From positions 1-64,000 of the forward strand of contig NW_025401173.1 in assembly GCF_011075055.1 (NCBI RefSeq): a DNA stretch of 64,000 bases, written 5' to 3'. Under the pieces are notes generated by a model. That model was not told the DNA's origin and searched no databases. It saw only the letters and a list, made by a program, of their open reading frames with translations. Below are positions 46,927 through 58,778 of the stretch, in pieces; position 1 is the stretch's first letter; each line of letters begins with the position of its first letter. The stretch is from Mangifera indica (lineage: Eukaryota > Streptophyta > Magnoliopsida > Sapindales > Anacardiaceae). The position numbers were made by a program, and so were the translations under genes.

Positions 46927-49410
46927 CTGTTATAATCGTTTGGTGTACCCATGTTACACTCTCCTTTAAGCACTAATGTTTTGCGGAATACCTTCTTATC
47001 CTGGATTAGAAATCAATTACTTTTCACATAAACAAGCGGACAAGTGGCACAGCAAGTCATGAGAGGAAAAAGTCTACAGAATCAAAAGGTACTTTAGAAG
47101 GAGATCCATTGAGTTTATATATAAGTTAAACTTGATAAAAGGAAAAACAAGTCTCACATAGAAATCAAGAGATCAAACCAAGAAATAGATTACACAGATT
47201 GATCAAATTGACAGATTATATCATCCCAATTGCAGAAAGGACTTTCTATTAGACATAAAAGATGAATTTTCAAATTTATGTAAACCATCATGTTGTAAGG
47301 TTCCCTCAGAGAGCCATTAATGTGGCACAGGTAGATATCATCAACTAAAAAAGGCTAATTACAGTGATAAGAGTTTCATGAGATTTAAGAATAAAACCTT
47401 AGAGCAGCTATTAGTCTAAAGATTGCAATATCAAAAGCCAGAATTTAACCCTCGACTGACCTCTTGATTCATATTAGCAACGGTGTCATGAATTCTCTGC
47501 AAAAGAATTCCTAAACTCCTGAACTCCATATACAAGGCCCAATTATAGTGTATTCGAACATATAATTAGAAAGACCATCAACTCAGATACACAGAAATTT
47601 AATGAAAATAGAATTTTAAATTCACGCCTCTTTCTCAGAGATCAGGTTTTGTATGACAATATCCTTTGCTGATACAGTTTTCTGGAGGTAAGGCTGGTTA
47701 AGCTCACAAATTTAAGAAATAACTTTGGCTGACAGTGTAACTTGATTCTTAAGAATATAAAGAACAGAAAGATCTCGTAATGCTTCTTTGGATCTCTCTT
47801 CAATCTGACTTTGGCGGTCATTACTAACTTTTGCCACTTCGAGCTCAGCTTCTAGTTCTGAAATAAGTTTATCCTTTCTTCTAAACTCATCCTTGTCATA
47901 TTTTAGTTTACTTTCCAGGAGAGAAATCTTTTCTTCATAATATGACATAAGAGTGATGAGTAACTTTTATTTTCAGAATTTCACATTTATGCAACCAATT
48001 ATGTTTAACGGCATATACAATTCAGGAACACTGCTATAATAAGTAGATCATAGATTGTGTTATGATCCTGAATTTCGGACTAATGCACATTTAGAAATGT
48101 TAACTTCAGTGTGATATATTTACTACTTGGTGAAACTCTAGCCAGTAAATTTCAAATAATCAAAATCATTATACAAGTTCCCACAATCTCAAGCAATCAT
48201 ATGAATAATCAACAAGTGTCATTACAGAGTTTATACAAAAGACAATTTCCACATACATTTATAGAAGTAATAAATTAACATTTTCATAGAATAAAAACGT
48301 AATTGAGGCAGTTAATAGCATAGGGAAATTACCAACAAAGACTTTTTCAAACAAAGAGGCCTTTTCCATTTTGCTCTTTAAGCTAGCAACTGAAAACAGC
48401 AGAGTTTAAATGAATACTACACCGCAACTTCAATAAAATGATGAGTGGTTTATGCTAAAATTCAGACGTGCATACACCTGAAAAAAGAAAAAACTTGTAA
48501 ACTACATGCCTACTTCCTCTTTTTCACTCACAAGGAGTTCCGCATTATCCACAAATTGCTTGATGGAAAATGTCTCCTTTTCTATTGAATCAAATAATTT
48601 CAAGTGAGAGTTCATCTTCTCATATAGGAAACTGAACTTTCTATCTCTGGTTTCAATTGAACGTTTCACATCACAAGTAGATTCCTGCTCAAAATAATTA
48701 CATCACTGAATAACATATTTACAATACAAACTTTCTCCATAATATGAAAATCCTATAACAAGAAGAACGATGACTAGTTTAACACACATTTCAAGTTCGC
48801 TAAAACAATGATAAAATCAATACAACCATCATAAAACACAAAACCTTGTAAGCGTTAAGGAAACTTTCCCTAGATTGAAGCAATCTATTTATAGTTTCCT
48901 TCAACTCCTTTTGCTTGTTTTCAAGCAATGCATTGTCGATTTGAAGGAAACTCACCTATAGCAACAAGGAAAACAAGATATTAATAAACATCTCCAGCAA
49001 GCATTCTTACAAAGACTTGGGCAACGAAATTCACAAACCTGTCTATCAAGTTTTTGACGAGAGATTCCTTGGACTAAGCTAATTCCGCTTGTAATTCCTG
49101 TAACTTTCTAGAATATTCCTCCTCAGTTTGCTTTTGTTTCTGCATAAAAACACCAAAGTCAATCCTCCAGAAAAAGAAATCAAGCACATAATAAATAAAT
49201 TTAAAACACTTAACCTCGAATAAAACTTGAATTTGTTCAGTCGCCGTGCGCTATCTTTCTTATATTTATTTATTATAAAAAATAAGTGAATCATTTAATA
49301 ATAGAGATTAGCGAGACTTGAATATGGATAAAGTTTACTCTGACATGTCGAGCTTCGGTGATTAGGACTTGACGATGGAGCCTGAATTTGGACAACTTCA
49401 GCAGCTCCAT
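46927..49410 (-). pseudogene. Plant coiled-coil protein gene with several lesions
   Basis: Exon-like blocks: 49410-49339 (MELLKLSKFRLHRQVLITEA), 49250-49215, 49139-49039, 48955-48845 (NALLENKQKELKETINRLLQ), 48684-48510, 48389-48333, 47932-47626, about 47535-47461, 47000-46927. Most joins keep phase and the product would be a long Glu/Lys/Leu coiled coil without other domains; I do not know its name or role. Lesions seen: a TAG within block three (after LQAELA) and a two-base excess in the same block (length 101, GAATCTCTCG where GAATCTCG fits); a TAA at 47714-47712 within block seven; and GG in place of AG at the expected acceptor before LYMEFRSL near 47535. The block five donor is GC (AG/GCATGT). 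Translation from the ATG would stop after about 57 codons. A living short form or rerouted splicing is possible, but multiple lesions favour a pseudogene. Confidence 0.7.
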
Positions 49411-50213
49411 TATCAACTGTAAATTGCTCAGATGTCGTATTAATTATTGTAATGATTGCTTTACTTTTTTTATTCTACTTTTTTCATTCTTAACTCTTGC
49501 TTGAATCCCTAACATTGTAAAAAAAGCTGAACTTCCAGAACTTTGTTTGGGCCTTCCCGCCAAGTAAAGAATTTGACGAAGACCAACGTACAACCTTGGC
49601 ACTAGTATCTTCTTATATTGGTGTTTAAGAACGCCCAATCAGACGTGTCAATGGGCCATTAAAAGTCACGGCCTAGGGGCCCGGCCCGCAATTTTACAAA
49701 TCTACATGGTCTTTCTTAGCCCATACAAAGAACTATCATTATGTTATCTTACAAACAAGAGAAACACTAAATATGGAACAATTGAGACTAATGGTTAGAG
49801 TATTATTTTATTATTAAAACTTAAATATTACAGTAAAAATATATTATTTAAAAGATTAATGGGTATAGATAATTATTATATTTATTAAAATATTATTTTA
49901 TTTAAATGTTATTGAGTATAAATATTATATTACTTATTATATTAATTGAAAAAGAGAGATTTTTATCATAAAAAATTAATAAAGATAGAATTATAATAAA
50001 ATCAAAGTTATCTTACTAATTTTTTAATACTTACGATAAAGGTAGCAATCAGATTAATTTTTATATTACCTATTACATTTATATCACTATTGATAATAAA
50101 ATATTATCAAAATTTTTTACTATTTCGTAAACCAAAAGTAATGTTAATAATAAAAAATTGATCACTATAAACCAAACACCCCTTAAAAGTGTTATAAATT
50201 GAATCATATTTTG
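49411..50213. other. Upstream region of the coiled-coil gene, then AT-rich intergenic
   Basis: A small minus-strand ORF at 49444-49638 has no recognisable content and may be 5' leader. From 49760 the DNA is AT-rich with no coding sense. Confidence 0.4.
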
Positions 50214-50638
50214 TTTAGGGTTGGAGCCAAACCCAGTTGGTTTGAGCTCAAAAGTTGACTCAGCTCGTTTTGGTGCAATTCAAATTCGTTTAACTCAAAT
50301 TTGAACTGAATTCGAGTTAAGAGAATTGACTCTTTCTTTAAACTGATACGAACTTGAACTAAAGAAAGTTTGACTTAATTTAACTCACACGTTGAGTGGA
50401 TAACTCAATTTGATTTGAAAGGATTGTGATTCAATTTAAATTATATTAAATAATTGTTAAAACAATTTTTTTTACCCATTATAAGATAAAACGATATCGT
50501 TTTATCAATAAATCATGAATTTAAATCATAAATTCAGACCATATATTTGAATAATAAATTCGAGTTAAACTATTTTTTATTCGAATCGAACTCGAATCAA
50601 AAAGTGTTTATACTCAGTTCGGTTCATATCCACCCTTA
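50214..50638. repeat. Family D inverted-repeat element, about 425 bp
   Basis: Left end TTTAGGGTTGGAGCCAAACC; right end, reverse complemented, TTAAGGGTGGATATGAACCG. A perfect 22-bp palindrome at 50485-50506 is centred on ACGATATCGT, the counterpart of the ACGACATCGT pair in the GPAT intron copy. The arms repeat TTGAGCTC/GAACTCGAATC words. Non-coding. Confidence 0.65.
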
Positions 50639-53017
50639 ATCCGGTTGCTTGAGGTTGAATATGAATCCATTCTCGACAGATGCAATTTTCTCTTAACCCC
50701 CTTTATAACTCAATCCACATTCCACACCATTGGCATTGTCTCATTATTTTCACTTTTCATCGAAATCATCTCTTCAAGGTTCCCTTTCCGCATCACCTCT
50801 TAATCATCTTCACCATGAAACCAACTGTTGGTCATAAGGTTAAAGACCTCGTAAAATCAGATCACTTAATTGATAACCCTCGAACATTTTCTGAGGAAAC
50901 CAATTGCTTAAATTTTTGGAAACCAATAATGAATGGAGAATTAAAGGATAGTTATGAAAAAGTTGAAAGAATTGATTTGGTTGGAATTCTTATAAATATT
51001 ATTTAGTTTAGTGCAGGACTCTTCTTCTATTGAGTAATCATAGCTTCTTCTACCAATGCCTTGGACAATAAATTATGGCTACACCAGCGCCACACCAATA
51101 TTTGAATTATTCCTGCAATCAAATTCAAGAGATCACATAACCGTATTGAGTTTTGATGATACCAAATTTAATTAATTTAATAAAATATTATCAAGTGCTT
51201 AAGATTTTTTCTTAATGAACAAAAAGGCAACAATTCAGGAGCAGTGTTCTGAAATCTTATCTCAGTGTTTTCCATTTCATCAACTGTCCTTAATTTTGGC
51301 CAGTCAAGCAAGGTATATATCTGTCAATATATTCCAGTCAGGCAGGGTGACAGCTCAGGTTCAACAATATAATAGTGGAAGCATCCAGAATGCTGATCCA
51401 TAATACTCTAAAAGGACATCCCAATCTTCAAATAATTGGGTTGTTGAGGGACCATTCAAAGGGGCAGTGTCTTCCAATAAGTCAGGTTGTGGGTCTTCTT
51501 TGCATAAAAACTGCCTCCAGCTGAGCTTAGATCCCATTACTGTCCCATTTCTTCTTCTTCTTCATCATTGCAGTTGGCAGCATTGTCAACCCAGATGCCA
51601 TTTCATTCTTCCGTGGCTTCTGTCTCCATTCATATCAACTTTAAACCTTAAACCATAAACCTTAACATATTGGTCACGGAGATCTCAGCAACTTGTATTT
51701 AGGATAATAAAAGCTGAAAAGACAATCATGTTTTATGGTTGAGAGGATCATAAAAAAGGCTTTTTATTGAAGAGAGTTAATCACAAAACGTATCCAAACA
51801 ACACCTTAAAAGATATAATAAATACCAGTGAAATGTACCAGCTGCAGGCCCCTCAGTGAAAGCTCAACTTACTAGCATCCTTTTCTCAGCACAAGCATCT
51901 GTGTTTACTGGCAACTAATACTGCAATTGCAGGATAGTTGGCTACGTTATGAAACCAACCCAACTTCAGTTTCGGACAGGTTGGACTTATTACCATTAAT
52001 GGCCATTAAATTGGCACATGACATGTTAAGTTAAAAATTTCCCACGATGTAACAATGAAATGGCCTCTAGTTATTCATTTCCCACGTGGTTTTTACAAGA
52101 ATCAAAGTTGCTAATGCCTACTGTAGCCTGCCCACATGCCTAAACACAACCATCATCTAAAAATGGCAGTTTGGTAACAAGCTTACGGATAATAAAGCTC
52201 TACTTGCTTCGGTTATTACCATTTTTATCCATGTGGATTGGACAAAACACTAGGGAATGAAATTTTAAAAAAAACGTGATGGAAATAAACAGTCTGCAGT
52301 ATTTGGTTAATTTTCTGGTTTTCTTTTGGTGTTTTTATCTTTGCCTAACTAAATAAGATATTGAAATGGCAAGTTTTGGCACCAGTCACCACCTGTGCAT
52401 AAATCATTTTCTGTTCACATCAACCACTTTGACAAGAGACTTCTAGCATTAATCAATGGCACCAAAGTAGGTCAGGCCTAATGGAGGACACTGTTGAAGT
52501 GCTTTTAAGAAGAGAAAACACCATTGAAGACTCCTACCAGTATAATTATTTTATGATTTCATATTTTATCTGACTAGAACATGCAGGCGGCTGTATACTG
52601 AGCAATTTCAAAGGTAATCGATATAAGCAAAGAAGAAAAATTAGCAGCACAGCCTTTTCAAACACGTGAGAAAATATAAAGATATTAATCATATAGAACA
52701 CTGCTGGCAAGCATATAGTTTCGTGCTGGATACAGCATCTGATCCCCATTTTTAAGGACATGTGGAATTTCCAGTTCTGGTGTTTGATGGCATGTCATGA
52801 AAAATTATCCCTATGTTCTTTCCTAAATTTGTAATGCTTATCTTGCATGTTACGCAATTTGTTTTTGTATAATGGTTTTGATTTTTGATTTTGTTGGTTA
52901 GATGCACTAAGGGCAATATTCTTGATTTCATATTTAATTTCCACCATAGGAACAACTAGATTTTGAATACAAGTAGTTTAGTTTGAATTTACCCATATAT
53001 CTATATAAAAGGAGAAA
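50639..53017. other. Intergenic, no supported gene
   Basis: Contains several ORFs of 60-110 codons (50680-51006, 51215-51403, 51467-51658 plus; 52546-52955 minus). None shows a domain, signal or family resemblance. The stretch 51200-51660 is the most gene-like in composition, but no exon structure could be built. Confidence 0.4.
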
Positions 53018-53173
53018 TACTATGTGTACATACTTTTAATACATAATCTAAGTATACAGATAATGTGTCATTATGTAATTAGGCGTTATTTTATCTTTAA
53101 ATCAAAATTATTCAATTACATAATGATAAATCATCTGTATATCTAAATTATATACAAAAATATGTACGCATAA
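53018..53173. repeat. Family A palindromic MITE, best-preserved copy
   Basis: Left arm TACTATGTGTACATACTTTT, AATCTAAGTATACAGATAAT, GTGTCATTATGTAATTAG. Right arm, reverse complemented, ATGCGTACATATTTTTGTAT, ATAATTTAGATATACAGATG, ATTTATCATTATGTAATT. The halves agree over most of about 65 bases, with a short centre of AAATCAAAATTA type. About 156 bp, non-coding. Confidence 0.75.
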
Positions 53174-53329
53174 TTTTATTAATTTAAAAGACTCATTGTC
53201 ACCCCCGTTAATTCACTTCATATGAAAAAACTTGTGTAGTTTTATAATTTATAACTATTCCCCTTCTAGTTATGCCCTTCCAAGAGTTACCCTACTTTGT
53301 CTTGACTATTTAAACATGATAAAAGATTG

Positions 53330-53505
53330 AATAAAATTATGTATATAAATAAATTATATAAATTTATTTGTACCAATTGATGTGATAGTTCATAATTGAA
53401 TGATGTCATTGTTCATTTTTTTCTCACTTTAAAAATGTTATCATATCAGTTTGTATAGATAAGTTTATACAATTTATATATACATATAATATTACTCTAT
53501 AATAT
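53330..53505. repeat. Family A-like inverted repeat
   Basis: Left AATTATGTATATAAATAAAT and TATATAAATTTATTTGTACC; right GTTTGTATAGATAAGTTTAT and ACAATTTATATATACATATA with ATTACTCT. The inner GATGTGATAGTTCATAATTG differs from other copies, so this may be a subfamily. Confidence 0.5.
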
Positions 53506-54259
53506 TTATTCAAACATCCATAATAATTAAATAGCTTAAATACTGAAAAAACCTTTGTGTAAAGGTCAAAAGATGTCATATCCGGAAATAAACTAATGAG
53601 TGTGGTGCATAATATAAACTCATAAATAAGCGAATAATATCACCCACAAGTATCAAGATAATTCATCAATTAAAAGTAAGTCTCTCTCATACACCTTATC
53701 AGCTGATCTATCGTTATACAATCGTTATATTCACCTATCGCCTATAATATATAAGGAAAATGAATTAATGAAAATCACTAAATAAGTAAGTGTTTCTATA
53801 GTTTTACATGTTTTCTCTTGGTTTCTTTCAATATTTTTAGTATTTTAATCATATTATTTTCTCTCCTAATATTTAAGGCAAATCTATATGGACTAGGACT
53901 CTAATGACATGAAGTGCAAATGCATATAAAACATATTTTCAAAAATCATTTGGTGAAAACATTTTTTAAAATCAGTCTAATAAAAATCATCAAAATCTCT
54001 ATGTTAATCAAACTAGATTGAGGTAAGATTCGACACCATAGACACCTGAATCTCTCAGGTTATCGTAATTCACATTATAGATGAATTTATCCTATCACCT
54101 CTGTGCAGGTGCAAATCTATAGGCCATTTCATAACACCTTCTCATGGGTGCACACCTTTTAGTGGATGTATATAGTGAACAATGTGTTATCTTTATAGGT
54201 ATAACACCTGTATATGGATACATAATCTATATCACTGATGCCCCTTCACAACAACCCCC
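53506..54259. other. Intergenic, no supported gene
   Basis: AT-rich, no recognisable content. 54100-54240 has a repeated AACACCT/GGTGCA word pattern of no clear meaning. Confidence 0.4.
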
Positions 54260-54625
54260 TAAAATATAGTTATTAATATCATACAATATGATATAGATAA
54301 AAAAACGACACGTATTATAAGATATATCGTAATTAATATGATACAATGAATATCGTATGATACGATACTCATCTTACAATACGATATATATTACTGATAC
54401 GAATTAATACACTTTTTAGAGAAAATAATGATGTAATAGGGGCATATATGAAAATGTTTAAATTTTCAAAAGTGTTTGTGATATTTTTTAAAATGATGAC
54501 ATGTTAATTATATTATTATATTATTTTATTTTTTAAAAGTTATATCATATAATGTGATACGATACTCAATATACGATGCATAAAATTAGGTTTTCAATAC
54601 ATAATACAATACATGATTCAACTAC
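54260..54625. repeat. Family C inverted-repeat element, about 365 bp
   Basis: Centred on stacked palindromes (GAATATCGTATGATACGATA at 54350-54368, then ACAATACGATATATATTACT). The right part contains TTTTAGAGAAAATAATGATG, GTGTTTGTGATATTTTTT and TATAATGTGATACGATACTC, which match 12480-12860 in reverse complement. Confidence 0.6.
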
Positions 54626-56444
54626 TATACTCTAAAAAACATATCTTGCAAAAAATTATTGTGAAAACATGTTTTTATAAAAGACACAAAATATCTCCAT
54701 CTATGGGATATCTATGTCCCAAATATATTATGGGGAATCTCTACGTCCCACATATGCTTTATTAGATCTTTTTGTCCCAAAACTCATCACTAGAAATGCC
54801 CAAAAAACTTGAAAATCACTTCTGAAAATCATAAAAATCAATGATATGTTTTCTTTAAAATCATGATCTCAAGCTTATATAACTCATCTCAGGCTCATTC
54901 TCACTTTTACTGATCATATACATATGTTCATGACTCTAAAACCTTATCTTGTATTCTTTCTTGACACTTTAATGTATTTTAGTGTCTATTAAATTCTCAT
55001 GGAATAGCTCTATAGACGGGTATTCTCTTTGTGGAATAACCATTCAACTTCTTAGTCTCGTGAATGATCATTCAATATCAAAAATAAAGGTTCATCATTC
55101 TATCCCGAGCATGTTTTACTCTTTCTCAGTTATGACCATTCAGAACCTATAAGTAATTTTGTCTTTTCATCTAAATAAATAAGGTTCATGAGTACCTAAT
55201 CTACATAGTTTGAACGACAATATATGTTTGATGGACAATTATCCATCGTGAATCGAAATCTCTATTCTAATAGATGAATAACCATTCCATCGCGCCTGAA
55301 ATGAAAAGTTTCATCTATTTTGGTTGGATTTCTTTCCACAACTAGACCAAAACTTTATAGTTCATTATTTCTTTCCAAGTTCCAAATGGGCTAGTAACTA
55401 TGGTTAAATATTTCTCAATAAATATATTAAATGTATTTGACCTTTTAATCAGGTCCAAGTTCCAATTAAAGATAGCTTACGTTCAATAAATGATAAAGAA
55501 TTGGATAATATCTTTTAGTTATTTAATAAATGGAAAATGCACGGCTAATGTTGATTTGGCCTGGTAGCTTAGATTATGACCAATCAAAAAGGGTTGAGAG
55601 AACACCATCATTATTGATAGCTTTTACGATAAATAGACCACTCCCTAACTAACTAAACTAAACATCATAATCATAACAATGATCATGAAAATCTATTAGT
55701 GTTGGAACTTTGTTGGCAATCACTAATACTCACTAATCACATTTAGTTGATCGCCAGAAGATCCAGAACCCCATCAATTCATCTCAATAACGCACCTTCT
55801 AATGTTGTACATTGTACATGTACTTGCGCCAGCTAACGTACGCAGTTGGCGACCTCATCGGGAACTGCTCCTCCGCCTCCCTGTCGACTGCATGGTCCAT
55901 CTCTTCACTAACTGTTGATGAACCATCATCTGGTTTTGATCAAAAAGTAATCTTATCTAACGGTGAAGAACTGGAGTTGATGTGCACGTGACAGAGATGG
56001 ACCCCATGAGAAAACCTCACTGGAAGTGACTTAGTTTGCAACTCTCGAGGTGTCACTGTCTCTCTCTCTTTCAAGACTCATCAAGTTGTATGGTACTGCA
56101 AAGATAAAAATGAGAGGTTTTTAAAGGAGAGAAGTTTAAGCTAACACAGCGCATTAGTCTCCATTGTCCATGGAGATCACACAAACACCTATCTTTCTTT
56201 AGACGTGATCTCTTTATATATCCATCGCTAAAGCTTATATTAAAGAAAAAAATATGTTCTTTCACTTGCCTTTCGTTGCACAGCCACTCAAATGTTAGAA
56301 CCAAACTTACCCATTTAAAGAATATTGACAAGTATTTTACAAGTTGTAAGCTTTTGAATCAAAGGTTGTATTTTTATTTGGAATCTTTGTGGATGAATGT
56401 TAAGACCCTTCTGAGGGGAAGTTGAGTAGTGTGAATCTTTAACA
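54626..56444. other. Intergenic and bHLH upstream region
   Basis: No gene supported to 55780. 55800-56060 is less AT-rich (for example GCGCCAGCTAACGTACGC). The last few hundred bases before 56445 are presumably 5' leader and promoter of the bHLH gene, perhaps with an untranslated exon. A minus-strand ORF at 56071-56331 is not recognisable. Confidence 0.4.
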
Positions 56445-57159
56445 ATGGATCCGCCAGCAATGATGAATGAGGGTTCGTACAACTTTGCAGAGATCTGGCC
56501 GTTTCAGGTTCATGGAAGTGGAAATGCGAATGAATCTGGAGGTGCGTTGGGGCTGAGGGAAGTTCAGTTTGGGCAGAATTTGAGTCAGTTTGTGACTAAT
56601 CGAGAAGTTTCTGGTGAGGATCCGGCGAGTTTGGAGCACAAAGTAGTTCATGGGAATGGTTCGAGGAAGCGATGTGAGGTAGAGGATGAGTCACCCAAGG
56701 TTGTATCAACAAGCACTGGCAATGGAGTGGTATACTTATTCATTTATCTGTTTGATTGTATATTCAGTTTCTATTCTGACTTTATTTTTCGTACAATCTT
56801 AATTCTTCTTAGGAGGGGTTTTCTTTATCTGGTTACATGATACCGAATGCCAACTAACACACGCTTAATGTTGAATATAGGATTTTAAAGAATTGGTCTA
56901 TCATTCTAAGTTTTCTAATCTATGGTGTTTATGTGGGATTGGCATATAGAAATTTGATTGTGAAACTATGATGGTTACATGAAAAATTCTTATGTTTTAA
57001 TATGTGCAGAATGATTCTGATGGAAAACGGATTAAAACATCTGGAAGCAGAGATGACAATCAGAATTCAAAAGCTGATGTTGAACCCAGTTCAGGCAAGC
57101 CTGTGGAACAAAATAGCCAACCACCAGAGCCACCTAAACAAGATTACATCCACGTTCGA

Positions 57160-57197
<38 letters not shown>

Positions 57198-58778
57198 GGA
57201 AAGAGTAATATTTCCAATCCTCTTAAACTCAATTGTAATTCAATTATCGATCAAATTAAGTGCTGTTTAACGAGTTTTCATGGTTTGAAACATTTGACGG
57301 ATAGGCTAGAAGAGAAAAGATAAGCGAAAGGATGAAAATTCTACAGGATCTGGTCCCTGGCTGTAACAAGGTAAGCATTTGATTATTTATTAAGTCGGAT
57401 GCCAATTGTGCACAGTTTGTGAAATTATATTTTGCATTCAATCAGCTGCATATAGTTCTAGTCCAATTTCACTTCTTGATTTGTGAGTTACTAGTGTGTC
57501 ATAGTTGGCACTCATGAACATACATCATAAACCGGTAGTGTTCGGATTTCTCTTCAGTTTCCATGTGACACGGTCTGTTTATGCAACTCTGTACTAAGAT
57601 AGTTTTTTGAATACAGGTTATTGGCAAAGCACTGGTCCTTGATGAGATAATTAATTACATCCAGTCGCTACAGCGGCAGGTTGAGGTGGGAAATTTTTTA
57701 CTTCTGATACGGCTTTACCTTTTGATTGGATACTTTCTTTTACTAATTTTGAACTTGAGCCAAAAATTTCACTGGAAAATTGCAGTTTTTGTCCATGAAG
57801 CTTGAAGCAGTCAATTCGAGAGTGAACCCTGGTATTGAGGTATTTCCTCCAAAAGATGTAAGTCCAAATGTTATGAATCCTTACTGGACGCAATTTTGGT
57901 TGACATTCTATTAGTATTGCACTTCTGTTTTAGCCTTACAAGGATGGTTCATATCATGTTAGAACTCATACCACAAACCTCTTCACGTGTGTATCATCCT
58001 GCTCATTTGATGGATGGACTTCTTTGAGAGTCCTAAATTACAGTATTGAAGTAAACTTCTGAAACAATCTCAGTATAAATTCATTGTAGGAGATGGGAGA
58101 TTTGTATGTTCTTAATAAGAAAAAGTGAAAAACTATGCATGATAACGATCGTGTTTTAACAGGGTGAACTGTATTTGGATTGCAATAGTGTCTGTAGACA
58201 AACAGGTCCAAAATTTCATACTCTTGAACCTTATTCAGATTCCTGCCCATGGCCTTCCATTGTTATGATTTCTGCTCCTCTGCATAGGCATGACTTCTTG
58301 CCTTAAATTTAATGGTTTCATTTTCCATTTGGTAGTTGGGACAAGAACCTAACTGTTTACTTTTATGGTGAATCATTATTTTTGGGGTCTTGTTCTCTAA
58401 TCCTTTTTTTAATCTCCACATTTAAAATTAAAGAAGCAAAGAGAAAATCTAACTATGCATTTATATATGATTTCGTCCAGGTGAATCTGTCCATTGCTTT
58501 TTTTCTTTTTCACCTAAATGAGATTCTGCTAAAATTTTGTATAGCATTCTATTCTGTTGGTCGCTTATTTATGATATGATTAAGTTTTCTATGGATAATT
58601 TTGTTTATTATGGGTGAATGGTTTTTTTAACAAACTGATTTGGCTTTTTCAGTACGGTCAACAAGCATTTGATATCATTGGCATTCCATTTGGCTCTCAA
58701 GCTTCAAGGGATCTCAACCATGGTTCATCATCGGAGTGGTTGCACATGCAGGTTGGTGGTTTTGAAAGAATGACTTAA
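56445..58778 (+). CDS. bHLH79: bHLH transcription factor, bHLH79 type
   Basis: Six exons, 56445-56729, 57010-57204, 57305-57370, 57617-57685, 57786-57857 and 58653-58778, all GT-AG and phase 0, encode 270 residues. The acidic, low-complexity N-terminal half precedes the signature [20 protein letters not shown]. The basic region has H155, E159 and R163 (the 5-9-13 pattern of G-box binders), then helix-loop-helix (about 165-215: [40 protein letters not shown]). The tail [16 protein letters not shown] matches the C-terminus I recall for Arabidopsis bHLH79. It is a nuclear, probably dimeric activator of the BEE/CIB-like subfamily; bHLH79 relatives promote cell elongation. Intron positions within the bHLH are those usual for the subfamily. 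No lesion. The closest alternatives are other members of the same subgroup. Confidence 0.93.

Noticed and set aside
50680..51006. 108-codon plus-strand ORF
   Set aside because: No signal, domain or family wording; histidine/isoleucine-rich chance text in AT-rich DNA.
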